Assembly (NCBI RefSeq): GCF_002917095.1
Contig: NZ_PQGA01000008.1
Span: forward strand, 210,742-274,741
Length of the DNA: 64,000 nt
Direction of reading: 5' to 3'
Source: Paraburkholderia eburnea
GTDB lineage: Bacteria; Pseudomonadota; Gammaproteobacteria; Burkholderiales; Burkholderiaceae
Part shown: positions 9,204-17,470 of the stretch, in pieces
Numbering within the stretch: position 1 is the first letter of the stretch
Layout of the letters: every line of letters starts with the position of its first letter
The notes under the pieces: model-generated
Databases searched by the model: none
Seen by the model: only the letters and a program-made list of their open reading frames with translations
What the model was told of the DNA's origin: nothing
Translations under genes and position numbers: made by a program

Positions 9204-10171
9204 GCGCGAATGCCCCAGGCGAAGGGATCGTCGGCGGCGAAAATCAGCTTCGATTCGGCGCTCACATGCGCCGTGCCGCGAATACTCGGGCGCACATAGC
9301 GTTGGCCGTCGCTTTGGCCCGGCTTGCTCGCGTCGTCGAGAGGCTCATAGCTCGCCTCGAACACGCTACCGATGATGCTTTCCTGCTGCCAGGCGGCGCC
9401 CGGCGCCAGCACGCCGTCCGCGGCGAGGCAGGCGATTTTCGCGCTGGTGCCCGTGCCGCAAGGCGAGCGGTCGTAGGCCTTGCCAGGGCACAGCACGAAG
9501 TTACGGCTGTCGATGCCGGACACCGTGGAGTCCGCGAACAGTTCGATATGGTCGATGTGCGCGCCGCCTTCGCCGGTGATGCCGTTGGCTTCGAGCGCGG
9601 CGCGGATCGTCCAGGCGACGTTGGTGAGCGACTCGACGTGCGCGAATTCGAGCGACTGTCCGTGATCGGAAACCAGGAAGAACCAGTTGCCGCCCCAGGC
9701 GATATCGCCATGCACGCGGCCAAGGCCCGGCACGTCGAGCGCCACGTTCTCGCGATAACGGTAAGCCGGCACGTTGCGAACGGTCACGCTACGGTCGGCG
9801 TGCAATTCGGCCTCGACGACGCCCACGGGCGTTTCGACGCGATGCACACCCGGCGCGAGGCGCCCCATGTGCGCGAGCGACACGATCAGCCCGATCGTGC
9901 CGTGCCCGCACATGCCGAGAAAACCGACGTTATTGAAGAAAATCACGCCCGCTGAACAGGTGGCGTCGTGCGGCTCGCAGAGCAGCGCGCCGACCATCAC
10001 GTCCGAGCCGCGCGGCTCGTTGACCACGCCCGCACGCACGTGATCGAAGTCGCGGCGAAAAATGTCGAGCCGCTCGGCGAGCGGGCCACGGCCCAGATCG
10101 GGGCCGCCTTCAACGACGAGCCGCGTGGGCTCGCCGCCGGTATGGGAGTCGATGACGGTTATGGTGTTCAT
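9200..10171 (-). CDS. lhpA: 4-hydroxyproline 2-epimerase (proline racemase family)
   Basis: Interconverts trans-4-hydroxy-L-proline and cis-4-hydroxy-D-proline, the first catabolic step. It is 323 residues from the ATG at 10169-10171. Both catalytic cysteines of the bacterial hydroxyproline-epimerase subgroup are present, in GMCGHGTIGL and SPCGTGTSAK. The N-terminus VIDSHTGGEPTR is the family signature. A start six codons upstream (10189) is also possible, since no good ribosome site separates them. It is followed by the dehydrogenase genes with four-base overlaps. A decayed copy of its start and upstream region is found at about 12851-12960. Confidence 0.92.
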   Translation of the reverse strand: MNTITVIDSHTGGEPTRLVVEGGPDLGRGPLAERLDIFRRDFDHVRAGVVNEPRGSDVMVGALLCEPHDATCSAGVIFFNNVGFLGMCGHGTIGLIVSLAHMGRLAPGVHRVETPVGVVEAELHADRSVTVRNVPAYRYRENVALDVPGLGRVHGDIAWGGNWFFLVSDHGQSLEFAHVESLTNVAWTIRAALEANGITGEGGAHIDHIELFADSTVSGIDSRNFVLCPGKAYDRSPCGTGTSAKIACLAADGVLAPGAAWQQESIIGSVFEASYEPLDDASKPGQSDGQRYVRPSIRGTAHVSAESKLIFAADDPFAWGIRA

Positions 10172-10334
10172 GTCGACAATCGTAGGCATCGGCCGCCGGG
10201 CCGTCTTGCTCGAACGCCCCGTGCGCGATGACGATTTCTGCATAGCGGGTGAAGCGCCCGGCGAGCGTGAATGAAGAGAAAAATTCACGGCGCACGCCGG
10301 GCGAGAGGGAGAACGGCAGGGTCTTGCCGCTGCC

Positions 10335-11486
10335 TTACTTCGTCCCCACCGTTTGCAACGGCTTCCATGCGCCGTTGACGACCTTGTACACCGTCACGCC
10401 GCCATACTTCAGGTCGCCATACTGATCATAGGCAAGCTCGCTGGTCGTGACGCCCTTCATGTTCGTCGCCTTGAGCGCGGCGAGGAAGACATGGGGATCG
10501 GTCGAATCGGCTTTCTTCATCGCGTTGAACACCGCCATCGTGCCGTCGTAAGCATAAGGGGCATACAGTTCGACCGGTTGATTGAAGCGCTTTGCGTAAT
10601 GCTCGCCAAATGCCTTGCCGCCGGGCATTTGCGCAAGCGGGCTGCCTTCGGATGCGGCCAGCGTGCCCTCCGACGCCTCGCCCGCCACCTTGATGAGGTT
10701 GTCGGACTGCAGCATGTCGGGGCCGATCAGCACCGACTTGATCGCCAGCGTGCGCATCTGTTTGAGCATCGGCGCGGCCTGTGTGTCGGCGCCCCCGTAG
10801 AACACTGCATCGGGATTGACGGCCTTGATCCTGGTGAGAATCGCGCGGAAGTCCACGGCCTTGTCGCTCGTGTATTCCTCATCGACCACCGTTGCGCCCG
10901 CCGCTTTGGCCGCCTTGGCGAATTCTTCCGCCACGCCCTGGCCATAGGCCGTCCGATCGTCGATGATCGCAATGCGTTTGAACTTGAGGCCCTTGACGGC
11001 GTAGTCGCCAAGCACGCCGCCTAGCTGCGTATCCGAAGTCAGGAGGCGGAACGTCGTGGGAAGGCCCAGGCGCGTATATGTCGGCGATGTCGCCATCGCG
11101 ATTTCAGGCGTGCCTGCCTTCGCGTAGATCGGCGCGGCGGGAATACTCGTGCCCGAGTTGTAGTGGCCGAGCACCGCGACCACGCCATCGTCCACCAGTT
11201 TTTGCGCGACGGTCGTGCCGGTGCGGGGATCGGCCTGGTCGTCCTGGGCGTCGAGGACGAAGTGCACGGGCTTGCCGCCGATGACCGGGTTCGTGCCGTT
11301 CATGTCCTCGATCGCGAGCTGCACGCCGCTGCGGAAATCCGCGCCATAGTGCGCCTGGCCGCCGGTGAGGGGCGCGGCGAAGCCGATCTTGATCTCGACC
11401 GGCGACGCGGCATAGGAGCATGGTGCACCAGCCATGGCAACGCCCAAAGCTAATGCGGTGGAGATGGCCGTCCTCTGAAATTGCAT
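10335..11486 (-). CDS. Periplasmic branched-chain-amino-acid-type ABC substrate-binding protein
   Basis: A 383-residue LivK-like binding protein. A signal peptide covers about residues 1-26 (ALALGVAMAGAPCSYAA). The mature part has the type-I fold features IKIGFAAPLTGGQAHYG and VAVLGHYNSGTSIPAAPIY. AGGAGC lies about 12 bases upstream of the ATG at 11484-11486. It lies between the deaminase and epimerase genes, which suggests that it binds hydroxyproline or another amino acid. No ABC permease or ATPase gene accompanies it here, so it must share a transporter encoded elsewhere or act with another system. Confidence 0.86.
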   Translation of the reverse strand: MQFQRTAISTALALGVAMAGAPCSYAASPVEIKIGFAAPLTGGQAHYGADFRSGVQLAIEDMNGTNPVIGGKPVHFVLDAQDDQADPRTGTTVAQKLVDDGVVAVLGHYNSGTSIPAAPIYAKAGTPEIAMATSPTYTRLGLPTTFRLLTSDTQLGGVLGDYAVKGLKFKRIAIIDDRTAYGQGVAEEFAKAAKAAGATVVDEEYTSDKAVDFRAILTRIKAVNPDAVFYGGADTQAAPMLKQMRTLAIKSVLIGPDMLQSDNLIKVAGEASEGTLAASEGSPLAQMPGGKAFGEHYAKRFNQPVELYAPYAYDGTMAVFNAMKKADSTDPHVFLAALKATNMKGVTTSELAYDQYGDLKYGGVTVYKVVNGAWKPLQTVGTK

Positions 11487-11762
11487 TATTCGTGCTCCTT
11501 GATAGTTGATTACCCCGTTGCCCGCATCCTCACGGATCATTCGGGCATTCGCCTCTCGCTTATCCGGTGTGGCCGGTGGTGGGCTGGGAGCAATATAAGA
11601 TTTCAAAAATCGTGGAGTCTTGCGGAAAATCGACAGCTCAGATGCAGAAATCAGCATAGTCATCACGCGCCGTGCGATGCGGTTTGCGGGTATACGCGTA
11701 ACAACCGACGCAACAAGCAACATAGCAAGCGCAAGTCAACGTCCTTTTAAGCGTCTCCATAT
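11487..11762. other. Leader of the binding-protein gene
   Basis: This ~275-bp AT-richer stretch precedes the binding-protein start on the minus strand and follows the terminator of the deaminase gene. It should contain the promoter for the 11486-to-6.5-kb transcript. I do not see a convincing operator or small gene in it. Confidence 0.3.
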
Positions 11763-11790
11763 GAAAAAAGCGCCCAATGGGCGCTTTCTC
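11763..11790 (-). terminator. Rho-independent terminator after the deaminase gene
   Basis: The stem AAAGCGCCCA/TGGGCGCTTT is followed on the minus strand by TTTTCAT. It lies about 30 bp beyond the stop at 11819. It separates the deaminase gene from the binding-protein transcript, so the deaminase is expressed as its own unit. Confidence 0.8.
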
Positions 11791-11818
11791 ATGCTGCAAC
11801 GCTGCCGGTGGTCAAGCC

Positions 11819-12763
11819 TCAGGCATTCACTTCCTTCGACCAGTTGGCGTACCAGCTACGGAACAACTCGTATTGTGTTTGCGCGTAACGACGCTGCGCT
11901 TCGCTCAGCGCATCGGTCTCATTGAAATGCAGCGTGTATTCCTTATCGCCGTTGAGCACCATCAGGTACTTGTAGTACAGCACGAGGTCGGTGCCTTCGT
12001 CGAACGACGACAGCACGGCAAGCGCCGATTCCAGCTCCCGCGCCTGACGACGCGCCGTTACATCGCCCGCAGCGGCCTTGCGGCACAGGTCCACCAGATG
12101 AAGCACTTCGCGCGGCAATGCATTGCCGATGCCGGTGATCGCCCCCGTGGCGCCGCAGTTGACGAAGCCGTGGAACACCTGCGTGTCGACGCCGGCCATC
12201 AACGTGACGCTGTCGTCCTGGCTGGTGATGTGCTCGGCGGCATAGCGCATATCCGCAGCCCCGCCAAACTCCTTGAAGCCGATCAGATTGGGATACTTCG
12301 CGCGCAATTCGAAGAACAGATCGGCGCGCGTGGCAAATCCATAGTACGGGCTGTTGTAGATCACGGCCGGGAGCGCCGGCGCCGCTTCGAGAATCGCGGA
12401 GAAATGCGCCTTCTGTGCCGCCGGCGACGCGCCGCGGGACAGCACGCGCGGAATCACCATCAAGCCGCTCGCCCCTACCTTTGCCGCATGCGCCGCATGG
12501 GAAACCGCTTCCTTCGAGTTGATCGCGCCGGTACCGACGATCGTCGGGATGCCTGCGGCAACGAGCCGTGCCACACCTTCCTGACGTTGTGCTTCGGTCA
12601 GAAGCGGCCAATCGCCCATCGAACCGCAGTAGACGACCGCCGACATGCCGAGGCCGACCAGTTCTCGCCCCTTGGCGACGAGTGCGTCGTAATCGGGCGT
12701 ACGCGCCGCCGTGCACGGTGTCATGAGGGCCGGAATCGTACCCGTGAAGATGTTGTTGCTCAT
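11819..12763 (-). CDS. lhpC: 1-pyrroline-4-hydroxy-2-carboxylate deaminase (DapA family)
   Basis: Converts the pyrroline produced by D-hydroxyproline dehydrogenase to alpha-ketoglutarate semialdehyde and ammonia. It is a 314-residue TIM-barrel protein of the dihydrodipicolinate synthase/N-acetylneuraminate lyase family. The Schiff-base Lys lies in NLIGFKEFGG and the catalytic Tyr region in AVIYNSPYYGFA. The cluster supplies the substrate and the next enzyme, which favours this member of the family over true DapA. It starts at an ATG at 12761-12763, downstream of a conserved sequence duplicated from the epimerase promoter region. Confidence 0.87.
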   Translation of the reverse strand: MSNNIFTGTIPALMTPCTAARTPDYDALVAKGRELVGLGMSAVVYCGSMGDWPLLTEAQRQEGVARLVAAGIPTIVGTGAINSKEAVSHAAHAAKVGASGLMVIPRVLSRGASPAAQKAHFSAILEAAPALPAVIYNSPYYGFATRADLFFELRAKYPNLIGFKEFGGAADMRYAAEHITSQDDSVTLMAGVDTQVFHGFVNCGATGAITGIGNALPREVLHLVDLCRKAAAGDVTARRQARELESALAVLSSFDEGTDLVLYYKYLMVLNGDKEYTLHFNETDALSEAQRRYAQTQYELFRSWYANWSKEVNA

Positions 12764-12850
12764 GAAGTTTCCTTTGGACCCTGAAAGATTGGGAAGCTGC
12801 GTTTCGAACTAATCTTGCGCAGAACACGTCGCGCCGGCGAGCGAGGCCCG

Positions 12851-12960
12851 CTATGGAGTCGATTTCCGTGACCGTGTTCGTGCCGATAATCGTAGGCAAC
12901 ACGCGCCGGGCCGTCTTGCTCCCGTGGCCCGGCTACGATGACGATTTCCGCATAGTGGTT
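12851..12960 (-). pseudogene. Fossil of a second 4-hydroxyproline epimerase start and promoter region
   Basis: Over about 110 bases this stretch aligns without gaps to 10141-10250, the start and upstream region of lhpA, at roughly three-quarters identity by eye. Ten-base blocks are identical or nearly so (for example 12891-12900, 12911-12920 and 12941-12950). Read on the minus strand it gives PTIIGTNTVTEIDS against PTIVDMNTITVIDS in lhpA, but both possible ATG codons are lost (TTG and ACG) and homology ends after about 15 codons. It lies 88 bp upstream of the deaminase start and may now serve as its promoter. Confidence 0.75.
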
Positions 12961-13127
12961 TTTCGTAACTGTCGGCGCTGGCTAGTGGATGGCATGCATC
13001 CGGTATCGGCCACAATCAGCTGCCGGGGCGTTGCCAGTGAGCGTCCGGTGCACAGTCGCTACCGGACGCCTGAGCGCGAACACATAAGAACCACTCCGAT
13101 CGCCCTTGGTGAGTACCTATGATAATA

Positions 13128-13139
13128 TTCGCGCGCGAA
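13128..13139. promoter_or_regulatory. MarR operator (TTCGCGCGCGAA) upstream of the MarR gene
   Basis: A perfect 12-bp palindrome 63 bp upstream of the MarR start. The same TTCGC-N2-GCGAA/TTCGCATACGAA pattern occurs twice in the promoter of the neighbouring enoyl-CoA hydratase gene. This shared motif points to autoregulation. Confidence 0.6.
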
Positions 13140-13201
13140 CTATTGATCTATAGGCGATTTATAGGCGTTCCGTTTTCGGAACGCGGTACGAGGTGTCGAA
13201 A

Positions 13202-13636
13202 ATGAATCATCGGCTTGTCTATCTGCTGAATGTGGGCCAGCGACGCCTACATCGTTGGTCGCAGGCGCGAACAGCCGTCGGTGGGGTGACAGCGGCGCAG
13301 GCTGGCCTGCTGTTTTTTCTGGCGACGAACGACGGCGCCCTGACGAATGAAGCAGCGGCAGCGCTTGACCTCAAGGCGCCGGGAATGAGTGGATTGGTCG
13401 ATCGAGCCGAACGGGCTGGTCTCATCGAACGCCATGCGGATGAATCCGATCGGCGCGCGTCGCGGCTGTGGCTGACGGCAGAAGGACGAGTTGCACTCAA
13501 GCGTTCGAAGGCAGGCCTCGCTGACCTGAATGCCCGGTTGACTGAGGGCTTTACCGCATCCGAGATCGACGTCGTGGCGCGATGGCTGACAAGTTTGCAG
13601 GAGAAGTTTCCGGCCAGTAACGAGGAACCGGAATAA
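13202..13636 (+). CDS. MarR family transcriptional regulator
   Basis: A 144-residue MarR protein. The winged helix-turn-helix spans about residues 40-105: TNEAAAALDLKAPGMSGLVD is the recognition region, followed by the DESDRRASRLWLTAEGR wing. The ATG at 13202 is preferred over a GTG three codons earlier because GAGGTG is well spaced. It is convergent with the enoyl-CoA hydratase gene, and both promoters carry the same palindrome. It therefore probably represses both, with the ligand perhaps an acyl-CoA or aromatic acid; the ligand is inference. Confidence 0.85.
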   Translation: MNHRLVYLLNVGQRRLHRWSQARTAVGGVTAAQAGLLFFLATNDGALTNEAAAALDLKAPGMSGLVDRAERAGLIERHADESDRRASRLWLTAEGRVALKRSKAGLADLNARLTEGFTASEIDVVARWLTSLQEKFPASNEEPE

Positions 13637-13644
13637 CAACTCAA

Positions 13645-13661
13645 GGGCACCGGTGGTGCCC
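13645..13661. terminator. Shared hairpin between convergent MarR and hydratase genes
   Basis: The perfect palindrome GGGCACC-GGT-GGTGCCC lies in the 42-bp gap between the two convergent stops. There is no strong T-run on either side, so it would be a weak or bidirectional terminator. Confidence 0.5.
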
Positions 13662-13678
13662 CGTAATGCGTGCCGCTC

Positions 13679-14455
13679 CTATTGTCGAGCGAGCTTCGTA
13701 AAGTCCGGTTGGCGCTTTTGGGCAAATGCCATGAAGGCTTCCTTCGCCTCGGCGCTTGCGAGTCGCTCCACGAAGGTGGCGCTTTCGCAATCCATCTGAG
13801 CGACCAGTTTCTCCGCGTCGCGCATCAGTCGTTTCATTGCAGTTAGCGATCCGATGGGTTTGGCGGCAATTTTCCCGGCGATGCGGTGTGCCTCTGCACG
13901 CAGGTCCGCAGCAGAAGTCGTTTTGTTTGCGATACCCCAGGCAACGGCAACATCCGCTGGCACTGCGTCCCCCAGGGCGAACATTTCGAATGCCTTGGCG
14001 TGTCCAATCCGCAAGGGAAGGAGATAGCTTGAGGCAGCCTCGGGAACCAAGGCCAGATTCACGAAGGGGGTGATCAATTGCGCCTCGTCGGAAAGAAGCA
14101 CGTAGTCGCAGTGGAGCAACATCGTTGTCCCCACTCCGACTGCCTTGCCCTGAACCGCTGCGATGATCGGTACCGTAGCATTCGCCAGACCTTGCAGAAA
14201 GCGAACGACGTTACGTTCTTTCGGGCCGTTGCCCGTCGCCTGGGCGGCGAATTCGGAAACGTCGTTACCGGACGTGAATGTGTCTCCATCGGCTTGAATC
14301 AACAACACCCGAACCTCGTCGTCGTCATTCGCCCGCGCAATGGCATCTGCAAGTGCGCCATACATGTCGTTAGTGAGCGCGTTTTTCTTGTCTGATCGTG
14401 AAATCGTGGCGGTCAGTACACCACTTGAAAGCGCTACGTGAATTTCTGGGATCAT
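13679..14455 (-). CDS. Enoyl-CoA hydratase/isomerase family protein
   Basis: A 258-residue crotonase-fold enzyme acting on an acyl-CoA thioester in the cytoplasm. The CoA-binding and oxyanion segments are present: SRSDKKNALTNDMYGALADAI near residue 18, TFTSGNDVSEFA near 60, and GKAVGVGTTMLLHCDYVLLSDEAQLITPFVNLALVPEAASS near 105-145. GGAGG lies nine bases before the ATG at 14453-14455. The exact substrate is not evident; neighbours give only the convergent MarR gene as its probable repressor. Confidence 0.85.
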   Translation of the reverse strand: MIPEIHVALSSGVLTATISRSDKKNALTNDMYGALADAIARANDDDEVRVLLIQADGDTFTSGNDVSEFAAQATGNGPKERNVVRFLQGLANATVPIIAAVQGKAVGVGTTMLLHCDYVLLSDEAQLITPFVNLALVPEAASSYLLPLRIGHAKAFEMFALGDAVPADVAVAWGIANKTTSAADLRAEAHRIAGKIAAKPIGSLTAMKRLMRDAEKLVAQMDCESATFVERLASAEAKEAFMAFAQKRQPDFTKLARQ

Positions 14456-14521
14456 CGCCTTGCCTCCGAAAATGCGGGGCGCCCTGATACCGCTCCTCCG
14501 GAACGCCACCGTACTAGAATA

Positions 14522-14556
14522 TTCGCATACGAAGCATATATTAATTCGCACGCGAA
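14522..14556. promoter_or_regulatory. Two MarR-type operators upstream of the enoyl-CoA hydratase gene
   Basis: TTCGCATACGAA (14522-14533) and TTCGCACGCGAA (14545-14556) are spaced 23 bp start to start, about two helical turns, and embedded in an AT-rich promoter segment. They match the palindrome upstream of the MarR gene at 13128. The tandem spacing suggests cooperative binding of two dimers. Confidence 0.6.
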
Positions 14557-14900
14557 GTAAACTTGGGGGGTGCAAGGAGGCGATTGAACGTGTCCTGGCC
14601 GTTTACGGCCCTAAATACTGGGACGAAATCTGGCCGAAAAGGTTGCGCCGGCGAATTCCACCAAATAGACCGCCCCGCAACGTCCATCGTTCGGTAAGTC
14701 TGGTCTGTAATCACTCAAGCTATCGCTCCCAGGGGCGCTCGAGCGTAGTCAAGCTGACGGAACCGAGTGCCAATCGAGTGGCGTTAGGTACAGGCCGGAT
14801 TGGAGGCAGCTGACATTCGCTGCGCCCACGCTCATAGACGAATCTAGAGCGGAGGCTGCGGACGGCGCCAGATCGTCAGGCCTTTGGTATTTGCTCACCA
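14557..14900. other. Gene-free stretch downstream of the acyltransferase gene
   Basis: I see no credible gene, RNA or repeat in these ~340 bases. Base composition is lower in GC than the flanking catabolic clusters, which fits the decayed character of the 14.5-17.4 kb region. Confidence 0.3.
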
Positions 14901-16091
14901 TCAAGCTTTCGGCCGTTCGCCGCCCGCACCCGCACCCGCACCCGCACCCGCACCCGCACCAAGTCTACGCTCGTCGTCGCGCCATCCGGAAACGACCATT
15001 CGACCGATTTGCTTTGAGGCGAGCGTTAGTCGCCCAATGATCTCGGTTTTTCTGCGTAATATTGGCTTTTCTATCAAGTGCCACGAGAGCGCCGCATACG
15101 CTATACCCAGGCAGAGGCTGAATCCTATGGAGAGCCACCACACACGATGGTGCGGGAACAGTAGCGAATAGGTTTGTTGAATCGGAAAAGCGAACAAATA
15201 AAGGCCGTACGAGTAATCCCCGCGCATCAAGAACGTATATTTCGGCGGGTTTAGCAGACCTAGATAGACGGTAACGTAAATGGTCGGAATTATCGCAACC
15301 CAAGCCGTGACCACGTTACGGGTCAGGATAAGCTGCAACAGCAATGCGACGACAAAAAGGAAGCCGTTGTAGGGTATCTTGTCTTTATAAAAATAAGCTA
15401 CGACGCCACCAAGGAAGCTTGCTACCAGTAGCCGGCCGTCCGGTCGGGAGAACTGAGCTCCGACTCCGAGACGAGCGAACATCGATGTCTTCACGATAAT
15501 TATGAGGAGCAGTCCGGCTAACAGCAGCACTCTTCTGCGGTGCAGTCCGAATACCGCGATCAAGGCCAGACAGATGTAGCACTCCAGTTCGTAAGGAATC
15601 GTCCAAAGCGAAATGTTGGTAATGTTCGCGACTGGATTTTCATTGAAGAGCCCAGGAAGCGGATAGGTGATGTACCCGATGATGTTATGAAAATAGGCCC
15701 AGAATTCGCTGCTCGAAAAATACTCCGATAGCGGGACCGTGGTGAGCAGTGGGCCCAACAACAAAGCCGAAAGGAGCACTTCCACCGCGAGGGCCGGGTA
15801 CAGCCGGATCGCTCGCAGAGAAAAGAACTTACCCACGCTCCCGGTTCTGGCGAGACTGCCGGACACGAGAAATCCGCTCAATACGAAGAACATCGGCAGT
15901 AATCCGCCAACTACCATACGACATTTGTCCCAATACGGTCGCTCGAACCCGACACCGTGAAGGGTGGAGATGGTGTGCCAGCAGAGTATGCTGATGGCAA
16001 GCCCGATCCTCATATAGTCAAACCCGCTCGACGCAGCGCCAACTTCCTCCATGCGTTGTGAGAGCGTGAATGTTCGACGCGGGAAGAGCAT
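14901..16091 (-). CDS. Acyltransferase 3 (OafA/YrhL family) membrane protein
   Basis: A 396-residue integral membrane O-acyltransferase with about ten hydrophobic segments. These enzymes acetylate or acylate exported glycans. The N-terminus FDYMRIGLAISILCWH matches the family's RgxAixWVxxxH region, and SGFLVSGSLARTGSVGKFFSLRAIRLYPAL carries the FxxrR motif. GAGG sits five to six bases before the ATG at 16089-16091. Codon use is noticeably less GC-biased than in the flanking clusters, which suggests transfer. The C-terminal tail is an (Ala-Gly)n run encoded by a CCCGCA hexamer repeat, so its length may vary between strains. Confidence 0.85.
   Translation of the reverse strand: MLFPRRTFTLSQRMEEVGAASSGFDYMRIGLAISILCWHTISTLHGVGFERPYWDKCRMVVGGLLPMFFVLSGFLVSGSLARTGSVGKFFSLRAIRLYPALAVEVLLSALLLGPLLTTVPLSEYFSSSEFWAYFHNIIGYITYPLPGLFNENPVANITNISLWTIPYELECYICLALIAVFGLHRRRVLLLAGLLLIIIVKTSMFARLGVGAQFSRPDGRLLVASFLGGVVAYFYKDKIPYNGFLFVVALLLQLILTRNVVTAWVAIIPTIYVTVYLGLLNPPKYTFLMRGDYSYGLYLFAFPIQQTYSLLFPHHRVWWLSIGFSLCLGIAYAALSWHLIEKPILRRKTEIIGRLTLASKQIGRMVVSGWRDDERRLGAGAGAGAGAGAGGERPKA
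14923..14960. repeat. CCCGCA hexanucleotide tandem repeat (six full units)
   Basis: Six uninterrupted copies of CCCGCA plus CC. On the coding (minus) strand they specify alternating Gly and Ala at the C-terminus of the acyltransferase. The period of six keeps the frame, so slippage would change tail length without truncating the protein. Confidence 0.9.
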
Positions 16092-16625
16092 AAAGACCTC
16101 GATGATATGTGAGCGACGGTCAACGCCAGCAGTACTGCTTTCGGTGCTTTCGGTGCTTTCCAGGCGGGGTGCCGCCGGTCAGCCTTCCTCCATTCTGCGT
16201 AGACGTTAGTATTCGGAGCGAACAAGGCTGTGTATGTTCGACAGCGAACCATATGGAAATGGCTGCAGTAACACAGGTGGGGTAGTCGGACGGGATCCGC
16301 CCATCGGCTCCGGTTCACTGGCCAATAGCACGAAGCGCAGATAAAAGTCGAAACGACTCGTTGACCCTTATTGAAAGCGGCCGCACGAGGCCGACGACAC
16401 GTTTGGCGATTCGAACGGCTGATTAGGCCGAGTGCTCGCTGCCATGCATTGATGAACGAACGGCCGTTGTACCTTGGAGGCCACCGTTAAGGTCGCACCG
16501 GATCGAAGGGCCGAAGCGGGTCAAGTTGAACCGGTCAGCCGGATCACTCTCCGCTGTATGCCGGCGCGCGTGGAATGAGTGGCACACAGACTACCTTGCT
16601 GCTGTCATGACTCGGCCTGGGCGGG
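16092..16625. other. 534-bp stretch without a recognisable gene
   Basis: No start, domain or RNA fold that I can support is present. A short near-tandem CGGTGCTTTC repeat occurs around 16138-16158. The region lies between the acyltransferase gene and an MFS remnant and looks decayed. Confidence 0.3.
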
Positions 16626-17048
16626 ATGGCATTGCAACTTCCAGTCGGCCGGATGGCTGACCGCGCTGGTTTGGGATTAACGGTGATCGCGTGTGCGATG
16701 GTGAGCACGCTCGCCCTTCTCGCTTTCGCGCTCGCCACGCCCATGACCTGGCTGTTTCTGGCAAACGCGCTCATCGTAGGGGACATGAATAGCGCATTCA
16801 TCACACTGGGCATGTGCGCCGCTGCATGCAGCGGGAAAGCCACACTGATACGAAACTTGCGACTCGTGTCGCTGGCGTTCACGGCTAGCTCGATTCTCGG
16901 TCCGCTTATGGCAGGTTCAGCGATGAAGGTATTCGGAGACAGCGTTCTGCTATGGCCGCTCGCGATCGCTAGCTGCACGCTTACCGTCTTTACACTTGGC
17001 ATCTGCGAAGGAAAACGTCAGAGCAGTCAGCCCTCGCCTGCAAACTGA
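16626..17048 (+). pseudogene. Remnant of an MFS transporter (C-terminal portion)
   Basis: The 140 residues begin with LQLPVGRMADR, the cytoplasmic loop motif at the middle of MFS proteins (usually QxPxGrlsDR), and then run through about four hydrophobic segments. The first seven or eight membrane segments of an MFS protein are missing and no convincing ribosome site precedes the ATG. I therefore read it as the 3' remainder of a transporter gene, not a working gene. Confidence 0.6.
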
Positions 17049-17199
17049 ATTGCCTCGGACCATCTCACATGGGACGCCTTTATGCTCGGCTTCGATGATT
17101 TCAATGACGGCATTTTCCTGCATGGCGATCGGCCATGTGGCGAAATCCCGATGCGGCATGGGCATTTTCCAGGGCCGCTCTATATTTTTATTTGGATTC

Positions 17200-17330
17200 C
17201 TATCCAACCATTGCTTCTAGCAGCGTCACCTTGGGGCAGCGCGTGTGAAATGCGCAGCCCCGAGGCGGATTGAGCGGTAACGGCATATCGCCGGAAAGCA
17301 GCAGAGCGCATCGCGAGGAGCACCTGCGAC
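17200..17330 (-). pseudogene. Remnant of an oligopeptide/dipeptide ABC ATPase (OppF/DppF-like) 3' end
   Basis: Read on the minus strand this gives LLSGDMPLPLNPPRGCAFHT followed by RCPK, the diagnostic C-terminal extension of peptide ABC ATPases (GDxPSPxNPPxGCxFHxRCP). The preceding sequence keeps family-like residues only in another frame, so the gene is frameshifted. Everything upstream (Walker motifs, signature) is gone. Confidence 0.6.
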
Positions 17331-17470
17331 AGGAATGACGCGACTCGTCACAGACGGCTTCGCCCGCCACTCCATCACGCGACGGAGATACATCACCATC
17401 ACGCTTAGCCATCCTTACAATTTCACACAAGAAAGCACCGGATATGTCGACCTTCCCGGTACCTCCTCGA

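Noticed and set aside
11943..12902. 319-codon frame overlapping the deaminase gene in another frame
   Set aside because: Only its first ~15 codons are meaningful, as a fossil epimerase start; the rest is a shadow of the deaminase gene.
14460..14813. 117-codon plus-strand frame after the hydratase gene
   Set aside because: It covers the operators, has no domain, and its start lies inside the promoter of the opposite gene.
14923..14960. CRISPR-like or iteron array
   Set aside because: The six-base unit has no spacers and lies within a coding sequence; it is a simple tandem repeat.
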